Of a DNA stretch of 45,844 bases, positions 29,498 through 39,019 are shown piece after piece. Source of the DNA: Bacteroidia bacterium (GTDB taxonomy: Bacteria; Bacteroidota; Bacteroidia; Chitinophagales; Saprospiraceae). Position 1 is the stretch's first letter; the number at the start of each line of letters is the position of its first letter. Both the position numbers and the translations under genes were made by a program. The stretch is from positions 1 through 45,844 of the forward strand of contig JAUIEA010000014.1 of NCBI GenBank assembly GCA_030429045.1, written 5' to 3'. The notes beneath the pieces are model-generated. The model was not told the origin of the DNA and did no database searches. It was given only the letters and a program-made list of their open reading frames with translations.

Positions 29498-32145
29498 TAG
29501 CCGAAGCCCACAAAATTGCCAACGCCATTCCGGCGGTAGGGGATCTTGATGAAATCCAGCGTCGATGGCTTGACCTTCACCATGAAGGTATAGGCCCCGA
29601 TCTCCGGATACCAGCCCAGGTTCATCTCCCAGCAATGCAAGTCGCGAATAAAGGTAAATGAAGGGTAGGTGATCCGTTCTGAGCGGAAGTCGTATCCGAT
29701 ATTCCCCACATTGATCATCCACTTGTCCGTGATCCGGATATTTCCGGAGGTATTCAGGGTGTGTGTGGTGATCAGGAAGGTGTCCTTGCCATTGACCGGC
29801 ATGAGGGACGTGTTGATATTGTGCTGTATACCAAACCCCTCGAACAACCCGAGGACATCATCCTTGGGTTCACGGCTGGGTTCACCGCCAAGGAGCTCCC
29901 GGATCTTTCCGATGGTCAGATTCGTGGTGATCCGGAAATTGGCACTGACAAATCGGAGGGGCTTACGATTGGTATCCCAATAAAACGTGTTGATGGTCTT
30001 GCCGTCCTCATCCTGGGCATAGGGGTCAAACATCAGGTTGACATCCAGCCTGGAGATCCGCTTGAACAGGTTGGTGCCTCCACCAATGCGGACACCACTC
30101 CATTTCAAACTGTCGGCCATGAAGTTGTAGGACCCCGAGACGACGATGTTGTCAAAGAGGTTGACCTTTTTGGCCAGGCTGTCTTTGGTGCTGTAGTACT
30201 TGGCTTCGAAGATATTGTTCAGTGAATAGTTGAGCGACATGGCCCCGGTGGTGTAGGACGGCGCACCGAATGGTCCACCTTCGAAAATGGAATATCGCTG
30301 CAGGTCGGAATAGTCAGCCGTGGTGCCGCGGGAGTATTCCTCAAACCAGGAGGTATGGTCATTGCCGGGGGTGTAGTTGAAACTGATATTGGGCTTGATC
30401 GTATGCCGTAAACCTCGCAGCCAACCTTTCTGGAAGCGCATGGTGCCGAAGATGGCCGTGTTCAGGTTGACCCCCATATTGACATTGCGGTAGGTCTGGA
30501 AATCCTGGACATACCGGGTCTGCTGGGTCCCATAGGATGTCGTATCACTGGTGACGGCAAAGATGCTGCCATCCGTGTTGTACGTGGTATCCTTGACGAT
30601 CACGGGTTGCATGTCGTTTTCCCGGCGGAATGTATTGTAGTTCCAGACCTCTGTATAGGTGACACTGGGGACGACATTCAGATATCGCAGAACGTTGAAG
30701 TTCGAGTTGATAGATGCATTCTGCCGGATCCCCGGGCGGGCCTTCTTGAAGGTTTCCTGGGTGAAGAAGGTGGAATCCGGCCCACTCAGGCGGCTGATCA
30801 GATTGGCAGAATAGGTCATCCCGATCCGTTCATACCATTTCTCCTGCCCACCTCCGCCTTTCCGCTTGAAGGGCTGCAGTCGCTGGACCACAAAGGATGC
30901 TTCAGGCAGGGTCATATCGATCTGTCCGGAACGGAGGTTTTGGGATTGGGTCAGTGCGGCGGTAAACTGGTAGGGTTTTCCCAGCCAGGTCCGCCGGTAA
31001 TTCATGGATGAAGAAATGGTATTGGCCAGTACGTTGTTGGCGTCGTAGTAGTTCAGCCTTGAGAAGGCACTGGATTCGAACTGGATGCGCCCGGAGATAT
31101 TGTGGTAGGGATTGGCCTTGGGATCCTGCCGGTGATTGTAGATCACCTTGAAGAGCCGCTCCCGTTCGATCTCACCTGTCTCCGGCACTTCACGACCCAG
31201 GTCAGTCCAGGTGATCTCACCCCCTCCGCTGAAGCGGTATTTGCGGTTGTAATCCGAGCGGATGCTCACCCGGTAACTGCCCCGGGTATAAATATCCGTG
31301 AGGATGCTCAGGTTGGCATAGGGCCCCAGCGGGGTAAAATACCCGATGCCTCTCAAACCGTACCCCAATTCGTCACGATAATCATAATCCAGCGAGAAGA
31401 CCAGGCCGGCCTTTCGGGATTTGGTGATCGGAAAAAAGCCGAACGGCAGCCAGAGCGGTGTCGGAACACCGGCAATTTCCAGATTGGACGGCCCGATGAT
31501 CACCGATTTGTCAGGGATGATCTTCTGCTTGGTGCTTCGTATGCCGTAGTGGGGCACCTCTTCATCACAGGTAGTGATGATCGCCCCTTTGCCATAGATC
31601 TGATTGTCCAGGGAATCTTCGGCGGCACCCACAAACTTGGTGCGCTCGGTGAGGACGTGAAGGTCTCCTTCGACAGTGGTGTTTTCCAGGCTGAAGCCTT
31701 TTTTCGTCCTGAAATTGTACCGCATTTCCTTCGCGGTAAATTGCTGGCTGCCCTGTCGGAAATGCGGCTTTTCGACCAGCTGCCCGGCACTGTCCAGGAT
31801 CCCCCGGGCGGTGACCACATTGGTCTCGAATGAAAAGATGATATACCCGGCGTTCAATTCGATATCCTGGTAGGTCACATGGGCCTGGCCGATCAGATGG
31901 ACCTCTTTCCGGCGCATATCGATCCATTGGGTATCCACGGCGCTATAACTGACGGGCGATTCTATAGCGTTCTTGGAGATCCGGATCCGCAGGCCATCCT
32001 GTCCATCCAGTCGTGTGGTATCCAGCCGTAATGTGTTCGTATCGGGTGGGAAGGTGAGGGTGCTGTCGATCTGTCCGGTTACGGAATGCATGCTCAGAAG
32101 GAGCCACAGGCTGAACCAAAATAGACGAAAGACAGTTTTTAGCAT
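29494..32145 (-). CDS. lptD: LPS-assembly protein LptD-like outer-membrane barrel
   Basis: An 883-residue outer-membrane protein that, with its family, inserts lipopolysaccharide into the outer leaflet. Signal LFWFSLWLLLSMHSVTG. Residues about 65-180 form the OstA/LptA-like beta-jellyroll (RRKEVHLIGQAHVTYQDIEL, YIIFSFETNVVTARGI, EMRYNFRTKKGFSLENTTVEG). The remainder is the barrel, with LEIAGVPTPLWLPFGFFP as a family-typical block and many alternating strands (RISIRSDY-type, LNYSLNNIFEAKYYS, FMVKVKPSTLDF). It lies divergent from the amidase/MCE pair, an arrangement common in Bacteroidota. A partial TAnnTTTG-like element (TACCCTTG) exists upstream but is weak. Confidence 0.88.
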   Translation of the reverse strand: MLKTVFRLFWFSLWLLLSMHSVTGQIDSTLTFPPDTNTLRLDTTRLDGQDGLRIRISKNAIESPVSYSAVDTQWIDMRRKEVHLIGQAHVTYQDIELNAGYIIFSFETNVVTARGILDSAGQLVEKPHFRQGSQQFTAKEMRYNFRTKKGFSLENTTVEGDLHVLTERTKFVGAAEDSLDNQIYGKGAIITTCDEEVPHYGIRSTKQKIIPDKSVIIGPSNLEIAGVPTPLWLPFGFFPITKSRKAGLVFSLDYDYRDELGYGLRGIGYFTPLGPYANLSILTDIYTRGSYRVSIRSDYNRKYRFSGGGEITWTDLGREVPETGEIERERLFKVIYNHRQDPKANPYHNISGRIQFESSAFSRLNYYDANNVLANTISSSMNYRRTWLGKPYQFTAALTQSQNLRSGQIDMTLPEASFVVQRLQPFKRKGGGGQEKWYERIGMTYSANLISRLSGPDSTFFTQETFKKARPGIRQNASINSNFNVLRYLNVVPSVTYTEVWNYNTFRRENDMQPVIVKDTTYNTDGSIFAVTSDTTSYGTQQTRYVQDFQTYRNVNMGVNLNTAIFGTMRFQKGWLRGLRHTIKPNISFNYTPGNDHTSWFEEYSRGTTADYSDLQRYSIFEGGPFGAPSYTTGAMSLNYSLNNIFEAKYYSTKDSLAKKVNLFDNIVVSGSYNFMADSLKWSGVRIGGGTNLFKRISRLDVNLMFDPYAQDEDGKTINTFYWDTNRKPLRFVSANFRITTNLTIGKIRELLGGEPSREPKDDVLGLFEGFGIQHNINTSLMPVNGKDTFLITTHTLNTSGNIRITDKWMINVGNIGYDFRSERITYPSFTFIRDLHCWEMNLGWYPEIGAYTFMVKVKPSTLDFIKIPYRRNGVGNFVGFGY

Positions 32146-32260
32146 AGTAAACCCGGGTTCAGGGGCGTTATCCAGTGCAAGGGTACGGCGGTGTCCGGAG
32201 TTTATGAAAGAGTCCGCTACCTTTATTCATCAAACACCAAATCCTGCGCGAAGGTATCGT

Positions 32261-33475
32261 ATGTTCCCCCTATTAACGTCTATACTCGCCATTTTGTGTA
32301 TGTCCCTGTCCACTTCGTCGACCGGGGAGGTTGCACCTGTATTGGAAAGTCGCGGAGATCCCATCCGTACTGTTGTCATAGATGCCGGCCATGGAGGTCA
32401 TGACCCGGGATGCCTGGGGTCGGACTCCCAGGAGAAAAAGATCACCCTGAAAATGGCGCTTCATCTCCGTGATCAACTGAAGGCCAGGTATCCGGACGTG
32501 AAAGTGGTGCTCACCCGGGATAAGGACACCTTTGTCCCCCTGCACAAACGATCGGAGATCGCCAACGAAGCCAGGGCAGACCTCTTCATTTCCCTGCATT
32601 GTAATGCCCTGGCCCCTTCTGCCAGGGCGATCTCCGGTTCGGAGACCTACGTGCTGGGATTGCATCGGGCCCAGGATAATTTTGAAGTGGCCCAACGCGA
32701 GAACGGGGCCATCCTCCTGGAGGATAACCACCAGCTGAATTACGGTGATTTTGACCCCAATTCAGCCGAGGCCTATATCCTGATGACCATGTACCAGAAT
32801 GCCTATCTGGACAAGAGCATCGTATTTGCAGATCTGGTGGAAAAGGCCATTCAACAACATGGTCAGCGTCCCAGTAAAGGTGTCAAGCAGGCCGGATTCC
32901 TGGTCCTTCGGGAAAATGCCATGCCCAGCGTGTTGGTCGAAACCGGGTTTCTGACCAATCCTTCGGATGAGGCATTTCTTTCCTCGGAGGCCGGCCAGAT
33001 CAAGATGGCGGAATGCCTGGTGAAAGCGTTCGGTGAATATAAAACGATGATGGAGACAGGGCAGGCCGCTCCCCCACAGGGTGTGGCTCAGGCTCCGCCT
33101 CCGCAAAAACCTGCGCAGGCCCCAAAGCCGGCTGCTGCCGGACCCACCGAAAGCCACAAGATCATTCCGGTCAAGGTCGTGGATGAGACCAGAAAGAAGC
33201 CGGCTGCCAGTCCACCGAAAAGTACGGCTCCTGCGGCAGATGAGGTCTGGTATGGGATCCAGATGGGGGCCTTCAGTACCGCCCTTCCATCCGACCATCC
33301 TATGCGGAAAGATGTCCATCCCCTGATCGAACGCAAGGAAAAAGGACTGTTCAAATATCTGGCGGGTCCCTTTGCCAGCCCGGAAGCTGCGGAGAAAGTC
33401 AAGAATTCTCTGGTTCAATCGGGCTATAAGGGTATTTTTACGGTCGCTTATCGTGGCGAGGACCGAATTCGATAA
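32261..33475 (+). CDS. N-acetylmuramoyl-L-alanine amidase with C-terminal SPOR domain
   Basis: A 404-residue periplasmic zinc amidase (AmiA/B/C family) that cleaves the lactyl-amide bond in peptidoglycan during division. The ATG at 32261 gives a weak signal (LLTSILAILCMSLSTSST); an in-frame ATG at 32203 adds an unlikely extension. The amidase_3 domain spans about residues 36-270: VVIDAGHGGHDPG (His44), LFISLHCNA (His113), and SVLVETGFLTNPSDE with the catalytic Glu. A Pro/Ala-rich linker (about 275-330) leads to a SPOR domain (YGIQMGAFSTALP, LFKYLAGPFASPEAAEKV), which binds denuded glycan at the septum. A TACCTTTA element (32218-32225) may be its promoter. Confidence 0.92.
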   Translation: MFPLLTSILAILCMSLSTSSTGEVAPVLESRGDPIRTVVIDAGHGGHDPGCLGSDSQEKKITLKMALHLRDQLKARYPDVKVVLTRDKDTFVPLHKRSEIANEARADLFISLHCNALAPSARAISGSETYVLGLHRAQDNFEVAQRENGAILLEDNHQLNYGDFDPNSAEAYILMTMYQNAYLDKSIVFADLVEKAIQQHGQRPSKGVKQAGFLVLRENAMPSVLVETGFLTNPSDEAFLSSEAGQIKMAECLVKAFGEYKTMMETGQAAPPQGVAQAPPPQKPAQAPKPAAAGPTESHKIIPVKVVDETRKKPAASPPKSTAPAADEVWYGIQMGAFSTALPSDHPMRKDVHPLIERKEKGLFKYLAGPFASPEAAEKVKNSLVQSGYKGIFTVAYRGEDRIR

Positions 33476-33517
33476 TCTGTGGCGTGGCCAAGGCCATGAC
33501 AAACAGAAACAGCCTAT

Positions 33518-34567
33518 ATGTCAAGAGAAACGAAACTGGGCATTTTTGCCTTTGTGGTGATCGCCGGTGCGATCTGGGGATACAACTACCTGAAGGGAAA
33601 TAACCTGCTGTCGCGGACACAGGTCTTCTCTGCACATTATGAGAACATCGGGGATCTGATGGTCTCATCCCCGGTGAAGATCAACGGTTTTCAGGTGGGC
33701 AGTGTCACACGTGTCTACCTGGAAGAAGAAAACATGCAGACGATCGTGGCCGATTTTACTGTCCGCCAGGATATCTCCATTCCGGCCAATACGGTTGCTG
33801 TCATCGTCCCCGGCGGTATTATGGGCGGCGCGGCGATCGACCTGGAATTTGACGGTGTCTGTTCAGGAGGCGATTGCGCCCAAAACGGAGCCGTGCTTGC
33901 GGGTCGCCAGTTGGGCCTGATCCAACACATGATGGGGGGCGGTGAGATCGACGATTACCTGGGAAAATTGCGGGACGGCATGAATGACCTGGTGGATACC
34001 CTCACGGTCATGAGCGAGGACGGGTCCAGTCAGAACCTGGTCGGACAAAGCCTGTATGATACCCGCCAGATCCTGTCGAATACCCGGGTGACCACCGCCG
34101 AACTGGCCATCATGGTCGATCGGCTGGGGAGCCAGATGCAGGCGATCATGAATGATCTGCAGGCAGTCACCGGGACACTCAAATCCAGTAATCAGGATAT
34201 TGCAGGATTGCTGGCCAATGCCAATACGGTCAGCAAGCAAGTCGTCGATGCCGACCTGGGCAAGACCATCGAGAATTCCCGGGAGACCCTGAAAGTGGTC
34301 GAGAAGACCACGGCCGAGTTGGGGAAGGCCACCACGGAGTTGAAGACGGTGCTGTCTCGGATCGAAAAAGGCGAGGGAACCCTGGGCAAGCTGATCAATG
34401 AGCCGGAACTGTATGAGCAGTTGAAGACAACCACGAAGAATGTGGAGCTCCTCCTGCAGGATGTCCGCCTCAATCCGAAACGCTATATCAACGTTTCCGT
34501 CTTTGGTAAGAAGGACAAGGGATATGATCTCCCTGACGAAGATCCCGCGTTTGCACCCAGGAAATAG
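33518..34567 (+). CDS. MCE-domain (MlaD-like) lipid-transport protein
   Basis: A 349-residue inner-membrane protein with one N-terminal segment (LGIFAFVVIAGAIWGYNYL) and an MCE domain at about residues 33-120 (FSAHYENIGDLMVSSPVKING, GSVTRVYL, IPANTVAVIVPGGIMGGAAIDLEF). The rest is helical and Gln/Thr/Asn-rich (LSNTRVTTAELAIMV, LKSSNQDIAGLLANANT), fitting a long periplasmic needle or hexamer helix bundle. MCE proteins bind phospholipid between inner and outer membrane. The MlaE and MlaF partners are not in the window. It lies 42 bases after the amidase in the same unit. Confidence 0.9.
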   Translation: MSRETKLGIFAFVVIAGAIWGYNYLKGNNLLSRTQVFSAHYENIGDLMVSSPVKINGFQVGSVTRVYLEEENMQTIVADFTVRQDISIPANTVAVIVPGGIMGGAAIDLEFDGVCSGGDCAQNGAVLAGRQLGLIQHMMGGGEIDDYLGKLRDGMNDLVDTLTVMSEDGSSQNLVGQSLYDTRQILSNTRVTTAELAIMVDRLGSQMQAIMNDLQAVTGTLKSSNQDIAGLLANANTVSKQVVDADLGKTIENSRETLKVVEKTTAELGKATTELKTVLSRIEKGEGTLGKLINEPELYEQLKTTTKNVELLLQDVRLNPKRYINVSVFGKKDKGYDLPDEDPAFAPRK

Positions 34568-34600
34568 GGTTACACCTCTGTATCCCGATATTCAAAAATG

Positions 34601-34632
34601 AAATGCCATCGGTCAGGAGACAGATGGCATTT
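34601..34632. terminator. hairpin between convergent genes, possible terminator
   Basis: AAATGCCATC (34601-34610) and GATGGCATTT (34623-34632) form a perfect 10-bp stem with a 12-base loop, between the MCE gene and the minus-strand gene ending at 34672. There are only short A/T runs at each end, so termination is likely but not certain. Confidence 0.6.
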
Positions 34633-34671
34633 CGACCTTGAAAACTAAGAAAACGACATTCTTGTGTTGGT

Positions 34672-35349
34672 CTATCCCTTGATCACATAGCCGCCCTGAA
34701 GGATATCTTCCGGATCGACCTTTTGAATGATCAGTTGCTCTCTTTCGCTGTTCGCCTTCAGTTCCATGCGATAGTATCCGGAAGGCAGGCTTTCCATTTC
34801 CAGTACCATGCGGTTCTCACCGGCCCTGACCGTAGCAGGATAGTGCAGGACGGCCTCTCCGTCCAGGGCATATAATGTGATGGTCACCGGGAAGGGACAC
34901 ACACTTTCGATGTGGAATACGAAGGGACTTTGAGTGACCGTGCTGGTCATGCCACTGATGCGCAGGTTATTGCCGGTCGTACGGCTGGAATAAATGGATG
35001 GCGTCCGGGTGTCCTCTCCGGTACCCTGGATACAGACCAGGCGATAATAGGCAGCCGATTCACCGAGGCTCAGATCCAGGAAACTGTAGGCGATCTCTTC
35101 AGCGCCGGAGAATCGGGCAGGAACCTCACCAATACTGGAATAGGATGTACCATCCAGTGATTTCTCGACAGTGAAGTGTGTCGCATTTCCTTGAGAGGTG
35201 GTACTCCAGGTGAGAAGATTGCCGATTTCAACCTCTTCCAATTGAAGGGTCTGGCGAAATTCAATGCGGGCCTGTAATCCGATCAGCGGTATCAGGCTGA
35301 GGAGGAGTACGGCATAACCGGAACGGAACAGGGGTGTAATTGAAGGCAT
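34672..35349 (-). CDS. secreted beta-rich protein of unknown function
   Basis: A 225-residue exported protein; start at 35349, which gives signal AVLLLSLIPLIGLQA. The mature N-terminus (ARIEFRQTLQLEEVEIGNLL) and the block HFTVEKSLDGTSYSSIGEVPA followed by YSFLDLSL and YYRLVCIQ are typical of the fibronectin-like region that Bacteroidota secreted proteins carry just before a sorting domain. The end (ITLYALDGEAVLHYPATV, LESLPSGYYRMELKAN region) resembles the final strands of a T9SS type A sorting domain, but it ends in ILQGGYVIKG rather than a usual Lys-rich tail. It may thus be a small T9SS substrate. Confidence in the gene is high, in the class moderate. Confidence 0.68.
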   Translation of the reverse strand: MPSITPLFRSGYAVLLLSLIPLIGLQARIEFRQTLQLEEVEIGNLLTWSTTSQGNATHFTVEKSLDGTSYSSIGEVPARFSGAEEIAYSFLDLSLGESAAYYRLVCIQGTGEDTRTPSIYSSRTTGNNLRISGMTSTVTQSPFVFHIESVCPFPVTITLYALDGEAVLHYPATVRAGENRMVLEMESLPSGYYRMELKANSEREQLIIQKVDPEDILQGGYVIKG

Positions 35350-35442
35350 GGTCTGGATTGAGGGGTAAGCCAGTGGTGAGCCCTGGTCTGATGTCGGAAC
35401 CCTGGATTCCGGTATCTTTAGACGAGTGCTCAAAACAAATAT

Positions 35443-37155
35443 ATGACAAATTTATTTATATCAAAATATATTGTATTAATAATTATCTTATTTATTGGAG
35501 TGGGTTGTTTTCGGACCCCCGAAGAGCCTTACTCGATCGCCAAATCTGCAACGACAGCTTCGGCCATGGTGGTGACCGCACACCCGCTGGCCACAGAGGT
35601 CGGCATTCAGGTCCTGGAAGCAGGAGGCAATGCGGTCGATGCAGCCATTGCCGTGCAGTTTGCACTCGCCGTGGTCTATCCGATTGCCGGCAATATCGGG
35701 GGAGGAGGCTTCATGCTCGTCCGTCAGCCCGATGGAGAAGCGATGGCCCTGGATTACCGGGAAAGAGCCCCACTGGCGGCATCGAGGGATATGTATCTCG
35801 ATTCCACCGGGCAGATCGTCGATGGCATGAGTACGTTGGGCCACAGAGCGATCGGCGTGCCTGGCACAGTGGATGGGATGATGACGGCACATGCCCGCTA
35901 CGGAACCCTGGAACTTCGGGATCTGCTAGAGCCGTCGATCGCCCTGGCGAGGAACGGTATCTTGCTGACCGCCAGGGAAGCAGAAGAACTGAACCTGGCG
36001 CGGGCGGAGATCGAGCAGGTCAATTTGTCTACCGCACCATTTGTTCAGATGGATCCCTGGCAAACGGGTGACCTGCTCATCCAGAGGGATCTGGCCCATA
36101 CCCTGGAGCGGATCGCCCATGCGGGTCGAGCGGGGTTTTATGAAGGAGAGACCGCACGTCTGATCCTGGAGGACCAGCGCGCTGGTGGTGGGATCCTGAC
36201 CCAGCAGGATCTGGACGAATATCAGTCCGTCTGGCGCACCCCGATCCGCGGATGGTATCGCGACCTGGAGATCCTGTCCATGCCCCCGCCATCCAGTGGC
36301 GGTGTGGCCCTGCTCCAGCTCCTGGAAGGGATGGAGGATCAACAGATGACAGCAGACGATCTCCTGACGGTCCCCTCCATGCATCGCATGGCGGAGACCA
36401 TGCGCCGGGTCTATGCCGACCGGGCGGCCTATCTGGGTGATCCGGATCACGTGACCGTCCCGGTAGACCAACTCCTGGATTCCCTGTATATCCGGGCCAG
36501 GATGGCCGACATTCGTCCGGATTCGGTGACCCCTTCAACGCAGGTTCAGGAGGGTGACTGGGATACCACCGAATCAGAACAAACCACCCATTTCAGCATC
36601 ATCGACAAGGCGGGGATGGCCGTCTCGGTGACCACGACCCTCAATCTGGAATACGGTTCAAAGGTCATCGTCCAGGGCGCAGGCTTCTTCATGAACAATG
36701 AGATGGATGACTTCAGCGCCAAGCCCGGGGTGCCGAATGCCTTCGGATTGATCGGATCGTCGGCGAATGCCATTGCTCCCGGAAAACGAATGCTCAGTAG
36801 CATGACTCCGAGTATGGTCGTCGATCAGGGCCAGATCCGCCTGATCGTCGGGTCGCCGGGTGGCTCCAAGATCATTACCACCGTTTTCCAGATCATCCTG
36901 CATACCTTGGGACTCGAACAACCCCTGCCAGAGGTGGTGGCCTTGCCCCGAATGCACCACCAATGGAAGCCGGATACCCTGTTTGTCGAACGAGACAGGT
37001 TTCATCCGGACACGCTATCCGCACTTCGGGCCCTGGGGCATCAGGTCATCGAGCGGAGTCCGATCGGGCGGGTGGATGCCATCTGGATCGATGCCAATGG
37101 CCGGCGCACCGGTGCTGCGGACCCCAGGGGGGATGACCACGCCGGCGGGTATTGA
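35443..37155 (+). CDS. ggt: gamma-glutamyltransferase
   Basis: A 570-residue Ntn-hydrolase that removes the gamma-glutamyl group from glutathione and similar peptides. It is exported, with a signal ending in a lipobox (IGVGCFRTPEE). The large-subunit part shows HPLATEVGIQVLEAGGNAVDAAIAVQFAL, cited here by its blocks VLEAGGNAVDAAIA and IGGGGFMLVR, then LDYRERAP. Self-cleavage is expected before Thr381 in ESEQTTHFSIID; this Thr becomes the catalytic N-terminus of the small subunit. Further blocks are SVTTTLNLEYGS, NNEMDDFS, SSMTPSMVV and VGSPGGSKIITTV. The first 20 codons are AT-rich compared with the rest. It ends six bases before the convergent holA stop. Confidence 0.94.
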   Translation: MTNLFISKYIVLIIILFIGVGCFRTPEEPYSIAKSATTASAMVVTAHPLATEVGIQVLEAGGNAVDAAIAVQFALAVVYPIAGNIGGGGFMLVRQPDGEAMALDYRERAPLAASRDMYLDSTGQIVDGMSTLGHRAIGVPGTVDGMMTAHARYGTLELRDLLEPSIALARNGILLTAREAEELNLARAEIEQVNLSTAPFVQMDPWQTGDLLIQRDLAHTLERIAHAGRAGFYEGETARLILEDQRAGGGILTQQDLDEYQSVWRTPIRGWYRDLEILSMPPPSSGGVALLQLLEGMEDQQMTADDLLTVPSMHRMAETMRRVYADRAAYLGDPDHVTVPVDQLLDSLYIRARMADIRPDSVTPSTQVQEGDWDTTESEQTTHFSIIDKAGMAVSVTTTLNLEYGSKVIVQGAGFFMNNEMDDFSAKPGVPNAFGLIGSSANAIAPGKRMLSSMTPSMVVDQGQIRLIVGSPGGSKIITTVFQIILHTLGLEQPLPEVVALPRMHHQWKPDTLFVERDRFHPDTLSALRALGHQVIERSPIGRVDAIWIDANGRRTGAADPRGDDHAGGY

Positions 37156-37161
37156 TACCGT

Positions 37162-38178
37162 TCAGGCGTGCAGGATCTGGTAGATCAGTTCCTTCAGGAG
37201 GGCCGCATCGCCCTGGGATCTGTTGTGGACACCCTTGCTGCGCATGTCAAACTGATGGAGGAGTCCGAAGATGCGCTCGATCTGGACAGATTGATACTTG
37301 CTCGCCGCGATCTTGTAATCCTGGAGGAACTTGGGAAAACCGACGCCGATAGCCGCCATCAATTCCTTGTCTGTAGCCCCTCTCATCCGACTGACCAGGT
37401 ACACCTTCATGAAGTAACTGGACAGGCTTCCGATCACCATGACCGCCGGGTTGGAACGGGGATCCTGACCCATGAAATGCAGGATCTTGTAGATCTCCTG
37501 TACCTGCCGGAATCCCAGGGCTTTTTGGAGTTCAAAGACATTGTATTCCCGGGAAACGCCAATGGCATCCTGAATATGTTGGGGTTCAATGGTACTGCCC
37601 TCCTCCAGGTTGAGGACGATCTTGTTGATCTCATTGATCAGGGTTCCCAACTGGTTGCCCAGGTATTCGGTCAGCAGGGTGACGGCTTCGGGCGAGATCG
37701 GGTATTTGTGATGCTTGCACCATTCGGTGATCCACCCCGGCACCTGATTGTCATAGAGCCGTTTGCTCTCGAAGACAACACCCTGTTGCAGAAGGGCCTT
37801 GGCCATCTTGGACCGGCCGTCGATCTTTTTCTTCTTGTGGCACAACACCAGCACCGTCGTGGGCACCGGCCGTTGTACGTAGGCTTCAAGGTCGGCCAGC
37901 GATCTCATGTCCTGGGCTTCCCGGACTATGATCACCTGGCGCGGGGCCATCATGGGCACCCGTGAGGCCATGTCACGCAGGGCTACGGCATCGACATCCC
38001 GGCCGTATACCACCATTTGATTGAAGGCCTGTTCGGATTCAGCCAGGGCATTCTGTTCGATAAAATGCGCCAGCTCATCAATAAAGTAGGACTCCTCACC
38101 ATGAAACAGGTACAGGGGAGCATACTGACCTTTTTTGAGGTCCTTGAGAATATCCAGGTAGGCATTTTTTGCGGCCAT
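37162..38178 (-). CDS. holA: DNA polymerase III subunit delta
   Basis: A 338-residue clamp-loader subunit that opens the sliding clamp. Start at 38178; a start at 38193 would add five residues. The first domain holds YAPLYLFHGEESYFIDELA and the block MMAPRQVIIVREAQDM, domain II has VPTTVLVLCHKKKKIDGRSK, and the C-terminal collar region has NQLGTLINEINKIVLNL, SREYNVFELQKALGF and LLHQFDMRSKG. Length and order fit Bacteroidota HolA. A TAnnTTTG element ends four bases before the start codon, predicting a leaderless mRNA. Confidence 0.9.
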   Translation of the reverse strand: MAAKNAYLDILKDLKKGQYAPLYLFHGEESYFIDELAHFIEQNALAESEQAFNQMVVYGRDVDAVALRDMASRVPMMAPRQVIIVREAQDMRSLADLEAYVQRPVPTTVLVLCHKKKKIDGRSKMAKALLQQGVVFESKRLYDNQVPGWITEWCKHHKYPISPEAVTLLTEYLGNQLGTLINEINKIVLNLEEGSTIEPQHIQDAIGVSREYNVFELQKALGFRQVQEIYKILHFMGQDPRSNPAVMVIGSLSSYFMKVYLVSRMRGATDKELMAAIGVGFPKFLQDYKIAASKYQSVQIERIFGLLHQFDMRSKGVHNRSQGDAALLKELIYQILHA

Positions 38179-38182
38179 GCCA

Positions 38183-38190
38183 CAAAAGTA
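38183..38190 (-). promoter_or_regulatory. -7 element directly before holA
   Basis: Reads TACTTTTG on the minus strand, an exact TAnnTTTG match, four bases from the ATG at 38178. No good TTG is seen at -33. If used, the transcript would start at or next to the start codon. Confidence 0.4.
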
Positions 38191-38221
38191 CACCCTCCAT
38201 ATGATTCCGCATGGATGGAAG

Positions 38222-38248
38222 TTGACTTCTCACTTGTGTGTACCTTTG
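38222..38248 (+). promoter_or_regulatory. surE promoter with leaderless start
   Basis: TTG (38222-38224), 16-base spacer, TACCTTTG (38241-38248), an exact TAnnTTTG match. The surE ATG begins five bases later, so transcription should start at about the A of ATG. The spacer is slightly short for the phylum. Confidence 0.5.
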
Positions 38249-38253
38249 AGCCA

Positions 38254-39015
38254 ATGAAGAAACCATTAATTCTGGTGACCAACGATGATGGGATTACCGC
38301 CCCGGGGATCCGGGCCCTGGTCGAGGTGATGTCCGAGATCGGTCGGGTCGTCGTGGTCGCACCGGATTCTCCTCAATCAGGCATGGGTCATGCCATTACC
38401 ATGAACGACCCGCTGCGTATTCACAAGGTGGATGTATTTCCCGGGATCGAAGCCTGGGAATGTACCGGCACACCCGTGGATTGTGTCAAACTGGCCAAGC
38501 ATGTGGTCTTGAAGAACGAGGAGATCGACCTCTGCGTTTCCGGGATCAACCACGGGTCAAATGCCTCCATCAATATCATCTACTCGGGCACCTTGTCGGC
38601 GGCGATGGAAGCATCCCTCGAAGGGATCTTTTCGTTTGGGTTCAGCCTGCTGGAATACGGTTACGATGCGGATTTCGAACCGGCCAAGCCCTACATCCGC
38701 AAAATGGTGCAGGATGTGCTGCACAAGCGACCGGAACATACCCTCCTGTTGAATGTGAATATTCCCAGTGGGAGCGAGATCAGAGGTGTACGGGTCTGCC
38801 GACAGGCAGATGCGCGCTGGATCGAGGAATTTCAGGAAGCCAAAGATCCTCGGGGGCAGACTTACTATTGGCTGACCGGGGAATTTGTCAATCATGATCA
38901 TGACAACGATACAGATGTTCATGCCCTGGAAGCCGGGTATATTTCGGTGGTACCCTCCGGCCATGACCTGACCATACGGAAGGCTATTCCTGAATTGTCT
39001 TATTTACAACACTAG
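38254..39015 (+). CDS. surE: 5'/3'-nucleotidase SurE
   Basis: A 253-residue metal-dependent phosphatase acting on nucleoside monophosphates. The start at 38254 is fixed by the family N-terminus LILVTNDDGITAPGIRALV, with the Asp pair of the metal site at residues 11-12. Further blocks are VVAPDSPQSGMGHAITMNDPL (metal and phosphate binding Ser and His), CTGTPVDCVKLA, ISGINHGSNASINIIYSGTLSAA-type region (Asn metal ligand) and FVNHDHDNDTDVHAL. Cytoplasmic. A small membrane protein and lpxB follow within a few bases, so it is part of an operon, and it is divergent from holA. Confidence 0.95.
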   Translation: MKKPLILVTNDDGITAPGIRALVEVMSEIGRVVVVAPDSPQSGMGHAITMNDPLRIHKVDVFPGIEAWECTGTPVDCVKLAKHVVLKNEEIDLCVSGINHGSNASINIIYSGTLSAAMEASLEGIFSFGFSLLEYGYDADFEPAKPYIRKMVQDVLHKRPEHTLLLNVNIPSGSEIRGVRVCRQADARWIEEFQEAKDPRGQTYYWLTGEFVNHDHDNDTDVHALEAGYISVVPSGHDLTIRKAIPELSYLQH

Positions 39016-39019
39016 TCCT

